Shown here piece by piece: positions 10,075 to 19,934 of a stretch of DNA of 64,000 nt. The notes under the pieces were generated by a model. The model was not told the DNA's origin. It was given only the letters and a program-made list of their open reading frames with translations, and made no database searches. The DNA comes from Chelonoidis abingdonii. Its lineage: Eukaryota > Chordata > Testudines > Testudinidae. How positions within the stretch are numbered: position 1 is the stretch's first letter; every line of letters begins with the position of its first letter. The position numbers and the translations under genes are program-made. Where the stretch lies: assembly GCF_003597395.2 (NCBI RefSeq), contig NC_133770.1, positions 297,691,774-297,755,773 on the forward strand, read 5' to 3'.

Positions 10075-11865
10075 GGGGAAGGCAGCTGCCCAGCAGATTT
10101 CCTAAGCAAATGGGAAGAGTTTGCTTATGGTGCTTCAGACTTGTTTTGGGATTTGAGTGCCCCGGAAGGGGTATGGCTACAAACGACATAGCCAGAGTGC
10201 TAAGCCTCTGCAGCCCAGATGGCGCTGGAAGCTGGGCAGGGCAGAGCAGGGCAGGAGTAAAGAGTTGGGCTACTGAAGCGGAGTGGTTGCAGCACTGTGC
10301 AATGCCAGAAGGGGGTGCTGTGGTAAGCACATAGTATAAGAGAGCAGAGAACCAGGGAGAGGGAGGTGTGGTGCTCCCACTTCGAGACCAGAATGTGGTG
10401 GAGGAAAGGAACGTTCTGCAACTGAAGAAAAGACTCCACTTTGTGTAGCCATTGTATTAGGAATGGCTGTTAAGACGGGGAGCGGCACCTCCGTTAAATG
10501 TTTCAGGCTGAGTTGGCTTGATTGGTTTAACAGCTAACACAGTATAAAGCTACAAAGCAATGGAAACGGGGCTGAGTGCACACATCTTTGTGCAGAGAAG
10601 GGGGACAGACACGTCCAGGTGGGCTCATTGCTGTCCTTGTGTGGGTGGGGATGCGGAAGGGGGTGGAACGGTGTAGGAAGAGCTCCCAGGATCTTATGTC
10701 CTTTGTGGTCTTTGGGGTGCTGTGCTCCAGAAACCTTCCCACCACATTTCTAGCTTTATGGCTCTCTTCCAGGACAGCTCATCAGGTCATCAAACATATC
10801 CTCCCTCGTCCTCTTTCTGCTCCCTCAGAAGTTTGCCAGGCATTGAGCGACTGATCACGCCTCTTCCATGAGGACCGAGTCATTCCAGGTGCTAGGACAG
10901 GGAAACAGCACAAGTAGCTTTTGTCCCCTCATGATCCTGGTCTCCGTGCCAGCAATGATCAGATGCTGCTTTTTGTTCTAGTTTTGGACTTTCTTTCCCT
11001 TCTGCCCTTCCAAGGCTGAGGTGCGCGAGGAGATGGTAAGATGTTTTTCACTTTAGTTCCCTGTACTAACGCTGAGGGAGAGGCCTGGGGGTAGCGCTTG
11101 GGAAGGGGGGACCCTCAAGGGACAGGTTAGTAATTATATGGACACCTCTGCAGGCTGTCCTAATGCTGGAGGATGTTCCCTGAGGCGAGTCCCCAGGAAG
11201 CGGAGCAGGGCTCTCTTCCAAAAGCCAATAGGCAAACCAGGAAGATACATACTGCTGTTTACCAGAATGGGGTCGCCCAGCTAGTGCAGAAATAGACACA
11301 AAACACTACCTCTATGTGCGGCCCCGAGATGGAGTCATTCTCCTGTGGTGTGCATGCCGAAATAAAGCCCCAGCTTTGCCTTGGTCATCCACACAATCCT
11401 TGCTGGGGTGCAGGTCAGTCCAGAAGAGAGTCGTGCCGCTTTCAATGCAGATTAATTCAAGCGAGCTAAAAGGCCCGGATTGCTCCAGAGAAGAACTTTT
11501 GTGCTTCGAAGCAAGGCAGTGCACACTATAAAAACTAAACGGAGACCCAAACCACTTTCCCATCTAGTTCAGTGAGTAAAAGACAATGCCAAGCTGGGCA
11601 GATTGTTCTGGACAGAGAAGCGGGGATTTCAGCCGTTGCTGCAGTTCCACAGGATGGTGGGGAAAGCAAGAGAAGAGGTCAAAGAAATGATGGAAAGGGG
11701 ATTATGGGGCTCACTACGCATCTTAAAATCCATGAGATCAGTCCAGTGGGGGCAGGTCATCGCCCCTGAGAGCAGAGTGGAGTGAAATCAGGAATGCCAA
11801 CTAGTAGCCAGATCCTGCTAGCAAACCTGGTCACTTAGAGGAGTCGCTCAGGGTTTAAGCCAACC
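10075..11865. other. Unassigned stretch
   Basis: 1.8 kb with only short overlapping frames on both strands. No splice-supported exon chain, repeat core or RNA gene recognised. Confidence 0.45.
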
Positions 11866-11869
11866 TCTA

Positions 11870-12030
11870 ACTGTTGCAGGTTAGGAGGAAACATTCCCTA
11901 GGGACAGATTAACCCATCACTGCCCACTTTGCTTGCACCTTCCTCTGAAGCAGCTGGTAGTGACCACCATCAGACAGGGTACGACCTAAATGGAGTCATA
12001 GTTTGATCCATTCTTACCTTTTTCTGTCCA
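11870..12030 (+). mobile_element. CR1-like 3' end fragment (old subgroup)
   Basis: Contains 'ttgcaccttcctctgaagca' followed by 'ctggtagtgaccaccatcag' and 'acctaaatggagtcatagt'. The same sequence of blocks closes the old CR1-like copy at 55460-56735. Confidence 0.65.
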
Positions 12031-12183
12031 TCCCCAAACCTGGGGAGATCCCAATCTGTCACCTCCATTCCCCTAGGATCTTGGGGGAAGCCCTTTGTCC
12101 CCTTCAACTGGCGTTGAGCTTTTCACAGCTGGATGTGTCACCAAGCCAGGCTAGCAACAAGTTAATCCTGATATAGCAAACCC

Positions 12184-12385
12184 CAGTCTACACTACAAAA
12201 TGACTTTGGTAGAACTACGTCGCTCAGGGATGTGAATAAGCCACACCCCTTGTCCTGAGCTAAGTGCTGGTATAGACAGTGAGAGCTTCTCCCACTGATA
12301 TAGCTACTGCCTCTCGCAGAGGTGGATCGACTAAGTGGATGGGAGAAGCTCTCTCCTGTTGGCTTAGAGAGCATCTTCATTAAAG
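12184..12385. mobile_element. Candidate MITE, 'gtctacactacaaaa' family
   Basis: Starts 'cagtctacactacaaaatga'. Inside, 'gtcgctcagggatgtgaata' is followed by 'cacaccccttgtcctgag', partly self-complementary. The expected matching right end is not evident, so this may be truncated. Confidence 0.5.
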
Positions 12386-12389
12386 CACA

Positions 12390-12965
12390 ACAGATGACTC
12401 ACTGCTCTGTGCACTTTGTATGCATCCTACCTGGGCCAAACTGAGGAGCTAATTGATTAAGCACCAGGTGATTAATTAATTAACAAAATGATTCAGCTCC
12501 CAAGCTGAGCACAGTTCCAAGAGAGGTGGGAAAGGAAGGCTGGAGTGAAGGGCCAGAGGAGTCCAGGTTCCCAAGGAGGTGAGATCTCTTCCCCCCTCTC
12601 ACACTGCATCTGGGGAGAACAAGTGGGGAACAAGCATTTGGACAGTGGTAAAAATACAGCACATGGTGGTGCACACACCCCCCCTCAGCCCCCATCACAG
12701 TCTCCCAATACCTCATCAGAATTTCCAGTGAGAGCCAAGAGAGAATTTACAAGGAAGTATCTTTCCAGGTATGCAGATCTCTTCTCATGGAGCAGCTCAG
12801 AAAGGCCAAGGTGAAAGAACCTTCCCCTTTCCCCTGGGAGTTTATGAGTTAATGGTGTAGCTTCCCATCCACACAATGACACCAGTCAGAAAGCCACCAC
12901 ACTCTAGATGGCAAGTTCTCTGAGGCAGGGCCATTCTCTCAGTGGGGCTGTCTGCTCAGCAGATG
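12390..12965. other. Unassigned stretch
   Basis: Overlapping short frames occur on both strands (12480-12882), none with recognisable content. Confidence 0.45.
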
Positions 12966-12968
12966 GAA

Positions 12969-13200
12969 GGTGGGATTCCCAGCACAGGTAGACAGAGATG
13001 CTAGCTCAGCATGAGCTACTGCCCAGAAATAGCAGCATGGCCACTTCAGCCCTGGCAGCGGCATGAGCTATCCACCTGAGTCCGTAGCCGGTGGGCTGGA
13101 TGGGATTAGCCCAGGCCACCGCAACCATGCTGCTATTTTTAGCGTGCTAGCTCAAGCCAGGATAGCACGTCTGTTTACCTGCAACTGCGAATCACACTCC
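12969..13200. mobile_element. Foldback MITE with about 50-bp inverted arms
   Basis: The left arm reads 'ggtgggattcccagcac' then 'aggtagacagagatgcta'; the right arm in reverse complement reads 'ggagtgtgattcgcagttg' then 'caggtaaacagacgtgcta'. A second internal pair is 'agaaatagcagcatgg' against 'ccatgctgctattttta'. The centre resembles the element at 37996-38258 ('gctaaaaatagcag'). No coding capacity. Confidence 0.7.
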
Positions 13201-13226
13201 TCATTGGCTGTGTGGACATACTTGTT

Positions 13227-13425
13227 ATATTAGAGAGACAAGGCGGGTGAGGTCATCTCTGTTATTGGACCAACTCCTGTTGGTGAGAGACACCCGCTTA
13301 CAAGCTTACACAGAGCTCTTCTCCAGCCCCGAAGCCAGTCTCTCTCGCCAACAGAAGTTGAGATATTCCTCATCTGCCCCTTGTCTCTCTAATATCCTGG
13401 GACTGACACAGCTCCAACATGCCCA
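13227..13425 (-). mobile_element. Palindromic terminal fragment, probably Penelope-like
   Basis: About 60 bases starting 'atattagagagacaagg' and ending near 'cctgttggtgagaga' return in reverse complement at 13340-13398 ('tctctctcgccaacagaag' ... 'cttgtctctctaatat'). Such an inverted end-to-end arrangement is typical of Penelope-like elements, which have terminal repeats in either orientation. The family assignment is from memory of a turtle PLE with this tail. Confidence 0.55.
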
Positions 13426-13704
13426 CTAGATGTCTGTACAACACCCAGCACAACAAGGCCCTGATTTCAGATGGTGCCTCTCCGTGCTACTGTAACAATA
13501 TAACACACGGGCAGATCTACGTTTATTAGACAAGGCTTTTTATGAAGAGATGGCTGAAGCAGAACCCTGGCTTTGAACCCTCCTGACCTTTGAAGGTGTT
13601 TGAAACCTGGACCCAAACTGAAGTTTGTCACCTTGAAGCTACCTCTGATATATATCATTTCGCTCACCTCACCTCAGTCATAATCTAGCAGGCCAGGGCA
13701 CAAC

Positions 13705-14217
13705 AAGAAGCGAAGGTTGAAGCTGAAGCTAGGCAAATACACACTAAAAATGAGGTGCAAACTTTTAACAGTGAGGGTGATTAAACATTGGAACAACTTA
13801 CCAATGGGGGTGGTGGATTCTTTATAACTCAGGGTATGTCTACATTGCAATCAAAACCCCCCGGCTGGCCCGGGCCATCTGACTTGGACTAAGGGGCTGT
13901 TTAATTGCTGTGTAGACATCTGGGTTTGGGCTGGAACCCCGGCTCTAGGACTCTGAAACAGCCCTGCAGCCCAAGCCCCATGAGCCCAAGACAGCTGGCA
14001 TGGGCCAGCCTTGGTTGGCTAATTGCAGTGTAGACACACCCTTGGGGTCTTTAAATCAAGCTGGGATGTCTTTCTAGACATGCTGTAGCCCAAACAGAAG
14101 TTATGGGATTGATGCAGGAATTTCTGGGGCAGGTTCTCTGGCCTGTGCTATGCAAGAGGTCAGACTAGAAAATCTTTATGGTTCCTTCTGGCCTGAAAGC
14201 TCTGACTCTATGAATGA
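13705..14217 (+). mobile_element. CR1 LINE 3' end, split by a MITE
   Basis: Positions 13705-13830 and 14043-14217 together make a CR1 3' end ('gtgattaaacattggaacaa', then 'ggtctttaaatcaagctgg', 'tctggcctgtgctatgcaag', 'ctctgactctatgaatga'). The sequence is continuous when the MITE at 13831-14042 is left out. The tail matches the subgroup at 34002-34335. Confidence 0.8.
13831..14042. mobile_element. MITE inside CR1, 'agggtatgtctaca' termini
   Basis: The left end 'agggtatgtctacattgcaa' and the right end in reverse complement 'agggtgtgtctacactgcaa' are inverted repeats with two mismatches. It interrupts a CR1 and is therefore younger than it. I could not fix a target duplication, so the superfamily is open. 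Confidence 0.75.
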
Positions 14218-14309
14218 TGCAGCCGGGAATATTCAGCCAATTGCATCGCTCAGTTCCAATGACAAAATAGTTGACGCTATTCTGACTCATTTTCCAAACC
14301 AGGTGAGGT

Positions 14310-14545
14310 CACCTGTGCAAGGTGCTCTCGTGCAGGGAGTAACTCCTGCACTGCGCTCTTGTGCAAGGCATGATCCATGCAATGCACTCTCCTGCAGGAA
14401 ATCTTCCACGCAAAGGGTCGCCTGTGCAATGTGCTCCTGTGTACTCAGGTGCCCATGCAAGGGTTTTTCATGCAAGACATCAATTGTGCAAGGCATTCTC
14501 AAGCCCAAGGAGAGTCATGCAATGAGCTCCTGTGCAAGCATCTGT
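14310..14545. repeat. Degenerate minisatellite, 15/16-bp step
   Basis: About fifteen copies of a 'tgcaaggtgctct'-like unit. The TGCAA-type anchor falls at 14316, 14331, 14347, 14362, 14378, 14393, 14409, 14425, 14440, 14456, 14471, 14487, about 14503, 14518 and 14533, so the spacing alternates 15 and 16 and the higher-order unit is 31 bp. Anchor variants include TGCAG, TGCAC and CGCAA. The frame through it (14150-14551) is a by-product. Confidence 0.85.
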
Positions 14546-14549
14546 ACCT

Positions 14550-15185
14550 AATGAAATGGTCCATTGATCGGCAGGTGGCGAGGATGGAAGTTGCTTCACT
14601 TAGGATGCGGTTTCTTCTAGGTGCAGCCATCAAGAAGATAAGCGTGTTTGGTATGTTATAAAGCAGCAGCAATTTTGCTTGTGCTTTAAACTAGATTTAT
14701 TACCAGGGGCTTGTCTGCCTGTCTGTTTTGAGTTTATAGATTACTCTTGTTCTGTATTGTTCCCTGCAGTTTATCCTGTATTGCTTTTGTCCTCAAATTG
14801 CTCCCTGCAGTTAGCTCCATCTCAAAAACAGCTTGCTGGAGTACTTTATAATAATACTCCAAAGAAACAAGCAGGGAAGGGACCATCTTCCACTGGAGAA
14901 AAGAGACCAAGAGACCATCTTTAGTGAGAGCATTGCAGCAGGAACACGAGTCTTCTCCCTGCTCAGCATTCAGCAGTGTTCTGAGACCTGCCTGAGATGA
15001 GTCGTTTGAACAAAACATGTTCCTTGGGTACCCCTGGACGCTGCTTTCCTGATGACGGCTGAGCGATGGTTTAGAATCACCCAGGCAGCCCAGTCTACCT
15101 GGCAAATCGAAGCTGATTAGTTACCTGCTGGATAATGCTTGGCATTCCTCAGGCACTTGCCATGACTCATCAGAATCCCCACTAC
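14550..15185. other. Unassigned stretch
   Basis: Includes a local near-duplication ('gttccctgcagttta' at 14759 and 'gctccctgcagttag' at 14801). Nothing else named. Confidence 0.45.
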
Positions 15186-15189
15186 GGGG

Positions 15190-15300
15190 ATGTAGATAAA
15201 TGATCTCTCTTTTGCGAATGAGAGAACCCAGGCACACAGAGGGAAGATGACTTGTCTAAGGTGACGCTGGAGTTCCATGAAGGAGGCAGGACCAGTGGAG
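15190..15300 (-). mobile_element. MIR-like SINE remnant
   Basis: 'gagggaagatgacttgtcta' followed by 'aggtgacgctggagtt' resembles a reverse-complement MIR core. Weak. Confidence 0.4.
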
Positions 15301-15404
15301 GAAGGATGGTTCCGTGGCTAGGTTATTAACTGACAACTTGGGAGATAGCGTTCAATTCTTTGCAGGTTTCAGGTTTGCTGTGTTATGAACTTTGTACGAG
15401 ACCC

Positions 15405-15545
15405 CCCCTTGGGAGAGACAGTTCGTCTCTCTGTGACTCAGTTCCCGATTTGTAAATATGGGGATAATAGCACCTTCCTATTTCCCAGGAGTGTTGTGAA
15501 GCTCAGCACATTAAAAGAGCATGAAGCTGGGGAAGCATCCTGTAT
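15405..15545 (+). mobile_element. MIR-like SINE remnant
   Basis: 'tctctctgtgactcagttcc' then 'gatttgtaaatatgggga' then 'taatagcacc' is the MIR core order. It continues into 'gttgtgaagctcagcacatt'. Confidence 0.7.
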
Positions 15546-15684
15546 AAGACCTAGAGATCGATATACAACTCAGAACCCACCTCTACTGTTATAACTACAA
15601 AATCCTATTTCCTTTCTATTTGCCCAGAAGGTCTGCAATCTCTCCGCTCGTCCTGTTCTGATACTAGCTGCCTTGCAGGCGTTC

Positions 15685-15960
15685 AAACCTCATGGGTCAG
15701 CCCCCTGCAAAATAACAAGATTTTCTTTAAATCCTGAGATTTAGTTTAAAAAATAATACATTTGGGGTTCTTTTTATAGGCTTTCTGGTTTCACTCACTT
15801 CATACTTTTAAGCTTTTCTGTGCAACCATGCGTGCTAGAAAATGACTTTCAAAAAAAACCCACTGAGATTATCCTGTGTTAACATGACTCCAGGAGCTGG
15901 GACTTTAAGAAGAAAAGAAGACTTGTGATAAAATGATGTGAGTTAATTGTGCAAACTGGC
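15685..15960 (+). repeat. AT-rich interspersed repeat, shared family copy 2
   Basis: Shares 'agcttttctgtgcaacca' then 'gtgctagaaa' and 'aacatgactccaggagctg' with the copy at 17655-18030, and matches 2205-2480 in reverse complement. Class unknown. Confidence 0.5.
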
Positions 15961-15964
15961 AGTG

Positions 15965-16500
15965 CTGCACTGATGATCCTCCAAACTTCATTTGGAACTG
16001 GCTATTAAGTTACTTTGCAAATAAAATATGGCATTGAAAAAGAGTTAAGATTGGAAGGATGTTTCAGAGGAGCCTAGCTAACATGGCAAGAGAACGTTGT
16101 GCTTTCCTTACAAAAACTCTTCAAAACAACCAAATGCTATAGCATTTGGAAATGATCGGTCAAAAGTTATAGCTCATTCCCCACTGCCGAGTCATCCTTC
16201 AGCGCTCGCTCTGCCCAGACCCAATTTACGCCACTACCCTGGATGTTTGCAGAAATATTCACGAAAGTCAAATCACTCCAAGATGATTGGAGATGGATCC
16301 TGGGTGCACCTCTGCCTACGTTTCATGCAGCAGATCCATCCCTTGGCACGGGGTCAAACATGACCAGCTTTGATGGAAACTACTCAAAACCAGAAGCAGA
16401 GAATCTATGGCTCTAGCCCTGGGAAATGTAAACACGCAGAACAAGGGTAATTTGATGGCAGTGAAAATCTAATTTATTTTGCTCTGTAGTGAAAAGATTC
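15965..16500. other. Unassigned stretch
   Basis: An 88-codon frame (16097-16363) has no recognisable domain. Nothing else named. Confidence 0.4.
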
Positions 16501-16504
16501 AGGA

Positions 16505-17624
16505 CTGATCCATGAAGATACTCAGACACCTAAGTCCTGTTTTTAGGTGCCACTGTGGTCCATAAAACACCTGCTTGGCTGCCGCCTAATCCTAGAGGCA
16601 CCTAAATTTATTCAGCACCTGAGATTTTGTAGTAGAAGTTCTGTAGACACCGAAGTTCCTGCCTTAGGCCATGCACACTGCTGCTTTTCTGTAACCATCT
16701 GGGCACCTCCTCAGAGTGATCCACAAACCTGGGAGAGACAGATATTCCTCCACCTCGCTTGCATGCAGGATCCATTCTGGTAGCTGCGTTCAGAAGCCAC
16801 CTGGATCTACACGCGGCGACAGGAAGAGGCCCTCATTTCTAACCGTTAGCCCAGTGGTTAAAGGATTCACTTGGGATGCAGGAGACCAGGAGTTCCAGGC
16901 ATCCGTGTGCCTGATGAGGAGAAGGGATCCAAAGAGAGGTCTGCCATCCCTCAGGGGAGTGCGCAGACCAGAGGGTATGGAATGGTCTGACTGTCCCTCT
17001 ATCTCCTGTATCGAAGTTGTCCACTTAAATTGAATAATTAAATATTAATTGGGCCAGCAAGAGAGTGAGAATGACTCTCTAGCCCAGGGGTTAGGGCTTT
17101 CCCCTCCTAGGTGGTAGATCCCTTCTCCTCATTGAGTAGAAGGGGGACTTGAATGGGTGTAGAAGAGGGTCTCCCACATCCCAGGTGAATGCCATACAAC
17201 ACTAGGCTAAGCGTTAGAAGTGAGACTGCCTTTGTGTTAATGTAGGCAACCTTTGAGCATGCCTCCAGGATCAGGCCCTGCATGTGATTTAGGCACAGGA
17301 GTGCCTATTTTCTCCCAGTTCGTGGATTGCACCCTGCAGCCCAGGCTTAGGTACCAAGCTCTCTGAGAAAGGGCGGGCTTTTCGCAACACCCCTCTTGAA
17401 GGCATCTCCTATTGGCTAGTTTAGGCAGCTCCCTGCCTACTGTGCTGGCTTTGTGGATCTAATTTTAAGGTGCCCATCTCCCCCCATTCATTGTACAGGG
17501 AGCCTAGGCACATAATTCAGGCTTCATGGATCACAGCCTTCTTCAGATAATTTTTCTAGGCGCCTGAAAGCCAGGCATGGTGACACTGAGCGTCACAGGG
17601 CTTAAGTCCCTTTGTGGATCCAGG
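16505..17624. mobile_element. 1.1-kb non-autonomous element with imperfect inverted ends
   Basis: Left end 'ctgatccatgaagatactc' and right end in reverse complement 'cctggatccacaaaggga' form short imperfect inverted repeats. Words such as 'cacctaaatttattcagcac', 'gcacactgctgcttttctg' and 'gatttaggcacaggagtgcc' recur, altered, at 59765-60030. The short frames inside (16547-17033) have no known domain. Likely a DNA transposon without transposase; the superfamily is not resolved. Confidence 0.55.
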
Positions 17625-17654
17625 TCTCACCCACCTGCATTGTCAGGCCAGCTG

Positions 17655-18030
17655 ATCGCAGTATTGCCAAGGCCAAATGTTCCAAAACCATAAGACAGGC
17701 TGCAAGTGCATATGGTTGTCTTAAAAACCACGAGTGTTTTGTATTTTAATAATACATGTTGAGTTCTTTCTGTTTGCTGTGGGGTTTCTGAGTCTGTCAG
17801 ATACACCAGAGTCATGCTTTCAAGCTTTTCTCTGCAACCACGAGGGCTAGAAATGTACTTGTTATTTTGAATGAAAGCTGAGAGCCACAGAAAATAACAT
17901 GACTCTAGGAGCTAAGGCCTTAAGCAAAATACCAAATGGCACCTCCTGGTGTAATCTGTCACAGCTTCAGATGAGGATCTGCCTCCGGATATCATGACTC
18001 ATAATAAAATCATGATTTGGCAACTCTAGT
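17655..18030 (+). repeat. AT-rich interspersed repeat, shared family copy 3
   Basis: Longest copy of the family at 15685. Shared blocks are 'agcttttctctgcaaccac', 'gagggctagaaatgta' and 'aacatgactctaggagct'. Confidence 0.5.
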
Positions 18031-18034
18031 TAGG

Positions 18035-18775
18035 CTGAAGTCTGGCCCTGTACAGAAGACATCATGTGGGCCCTATTTTAATCTGTAAGAGACAGATTTT
18101 CAAGCATTCAGCATCCGCAAGAGGGTCAGATTTCCCAAAGATCTTGGCCCTCAATGTGACTTTGTGCAGGTACTCTGGACTAAGGTGAAGATCACCTGCA
18201 GCAATCAGAGGTTGCCACTGTTCTTAGGGGATAGTTTTGTAAGAGATCTCATGCTTTGTCCTTAAGCGATTCAAAAGCCATCAGACAGGGCTGTCACTGC
18301 AGCACCTGCCTTGGAACAACACAGAAGTAAGAAAGTTTCATCAGAGATTGCAGCTACTTTAAGAGGAAATTAATATTAGCAGTTTCCACTTTTTTTCCAT
18401 CTGTAATTAGCAAGATAAGGGAGCTGGGATTTGGCAAGGAGACCAGGTAGTCTCAATCCAATAACTCTGCAATCTAGGATAAAGAAGCAGTGTTACTCAT
18501 TTGACTAACAAGAGGCTCTCACGGTGAGCATTTTTTAGCACTCTAAATTAAGTGTCATTGAACTGATTCTGAGACCCAGTTATTTGCATCCAACTACTGA
18601 AAATGTCCCTTGTGCATAACAGAGTCAAGGCATTAACATACCCTCGCCCAAGTCGTCCACAACCAAGACATAGGTTGGGTCTTAAACAGAGATAGAGAAA
18701 ATTGATTCAGATTAATAAAATAGACGTATTTTGCCCTATCATGCCCTTTTCATTCAGGGATCTCAACATGAGTTA
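18035..18775. other. Unassigned stretch
   Basis: No coding, RNA or repeat signal that I can name. Confidence 0.4.
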
Positions 18776-18784
18776 CAGACAGTA

Positions 18785-19245
18785 TCTATCTATCTCCATA
18801 TACCCCCTCTTCTATCTATCTATCCCCATACTGCCCCTCATCCATCTATCTATCTATCTCCATACACCCCCTCTTCTATCTATCTATCCCCATACTGACC
18901 CTCATCTATCTATCTATCTATCTATCTATCTCCATACACCCTCTCTTCTGTCTATCCCCATACTGCCCTTCATCTATCTATCTACCTATCTATCTTCATA
19001 CACCCCCTCTTCTATCTATCTATCCCCATACTGCCCCTCATCTATCTATCTATCTCCATACACCCCCTCTTCTATCTATCTATCCCTATACTGACCCTCA
19101 TCTATCTATCTATCTCCATACACCCCCTCTTCTATCTATCTATCCCCATACTGCCCCTCATCTATCTCCATATACCCCCTCTTTTATCTATCTATCCCCA
19201 TACACCCCCTCTTTTATCAATCTATCTATCTATCTTTTACGCTTC
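18785..19245. repeat. TCTA-rich minisatellite, 60-72-bp unit
   Basis: A compound repeat in which (TCTA)n runs alternate with 'ccatacaccccctcttcta' and 'ccccatactgcccctc'. The CCCCCTCTT anchors fall near 18803, 18866, 18938, 19003, 19063 and 19123, so the last units are exactly 60 bp and the earlier ones 63-72 bp through changes in TCTA number. The long frame across it (18702-19094) only reflects the repeat. Confidence 0.92.
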
Positions 19246-19329
19246 TCCCATCCATCTAATATCTGGGCATTTTCTATAAGAACCATTATTACGCTGGGCA
19301 GGAAGTGGTTTTCCTATCCCTCAATTATT

Positions 19330-19690
19330 TTTGAGGGTTCTAAAATTTTTCCCATCTAAAACTGGGATGTAAAGTTGAAATCTTGAAAATATTCACTCAC
19401 CAGAACAACAATTTTTGTTTGAGTTCGAAAGATCTTGTTTCAATTATTTCAAAAATTTCCATTTTGATGTTGACCTTTCCCCTTTTTGGTTAATGCTTTT
19501 TCAGTCCAATTAGCTTAGACTTTGAAAAAAAACATCAGAGAGTCGGAATTTTTCATTTAGAAAACATCTAAACAAAATGTTCTGACAGTTTTGAAATTCA
19601 GGCGGGAAATTCATGGAACCTGATCCTGTATCATGAACCATTTCAGGTTCAATTAACCTGCATTTCTGATGACAAAAAAAAATTGAAAAA
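19330..19690. repeat. AT-rich 'aaaatttc'-type old repeat
   Basis: T-rich and A-rich halves with partial inverted matches. Similar texture to 7270-7470 and 43555-43870. Confidence 0.35.
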
Positions 19691-19771
19691 TTGCTAACTA
19701 GCTTTGATTAGTAGCCCCGTGTTTGTAGAAGGTTCAACTCAGGAACACAAAGAGTTAAGCAGATTGTTAAG

Positions 19772-19930
19772 TATCGGAAGAGTAGCCGTGTTAGTCTGGA
19801 TCTGTAAAAGCAGCAAAGAGTCCTGTGGCACCTTATAGACTAAGAAACATATTGGAGCATGAGTTTTCGTGGGTCAATACCCACTTCATTGGATGCATCC
19901 GATGAAGTGGGTATTCACCCATGAAAGCAA
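19772..19930. mobile_element. Penelope-like element tail ending in a palindrome
   Basis: The first part ('agtagccgtgttagtctgga' to 'gagcatgagttttcgtggg') is the PLE 3' tail also seen at 36525 and 60387. Then 19865-19892 is mirrored in reverse complement by 19897-19925 around 'ggatgcatcc'. Inverted end-to-end copies are a known product of PLE insertion. The right-hand arm is cut off after 'gaaagc'. Confidence 0.75.
19865..19926. ncRNA. Two inverted hammerhead-ribozyme-like cores
   Basis: Plus-strand arm: CCGATGA (19899-19905), a 6-bp hairpin 'gtgggtattcacccat', then GAAA (19923-19926). Minus-strand arm: CCAATGA (19886-19892), hairpin 'gtgggtattgacccac', then GAAA (19865-19868). A hammerhead core is CUGAUGA-stem II-GAAA; both arms keep the stem and GAAA but have changes in the CUGAUGA box. 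PLEs are known to carry hammerhead motifs. Activity is unlikely for these copies. Confidence 0.5.
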
Positions 19931-19934
19931 ATTG

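Noticed and set aside
14150..14551. 133-codon Cys-rich frame, looked like a small secreted Cys protein
   Set aside because: Cysteines come from the TGCAA repeat unit; the 31-bp period is not a multiple of three, so the peptide has no real repeat.
18702..19094. 130-codon frame rich in Ile, Tyr and Ser
   Set aside because: Direct translation of the TCTA minisatellite.
18785..19245. CRISPR-like spacing of repeats
   Set aside because: Units are simple-sequence based, spacers are not unique, and the genome is clearly vertebrate.
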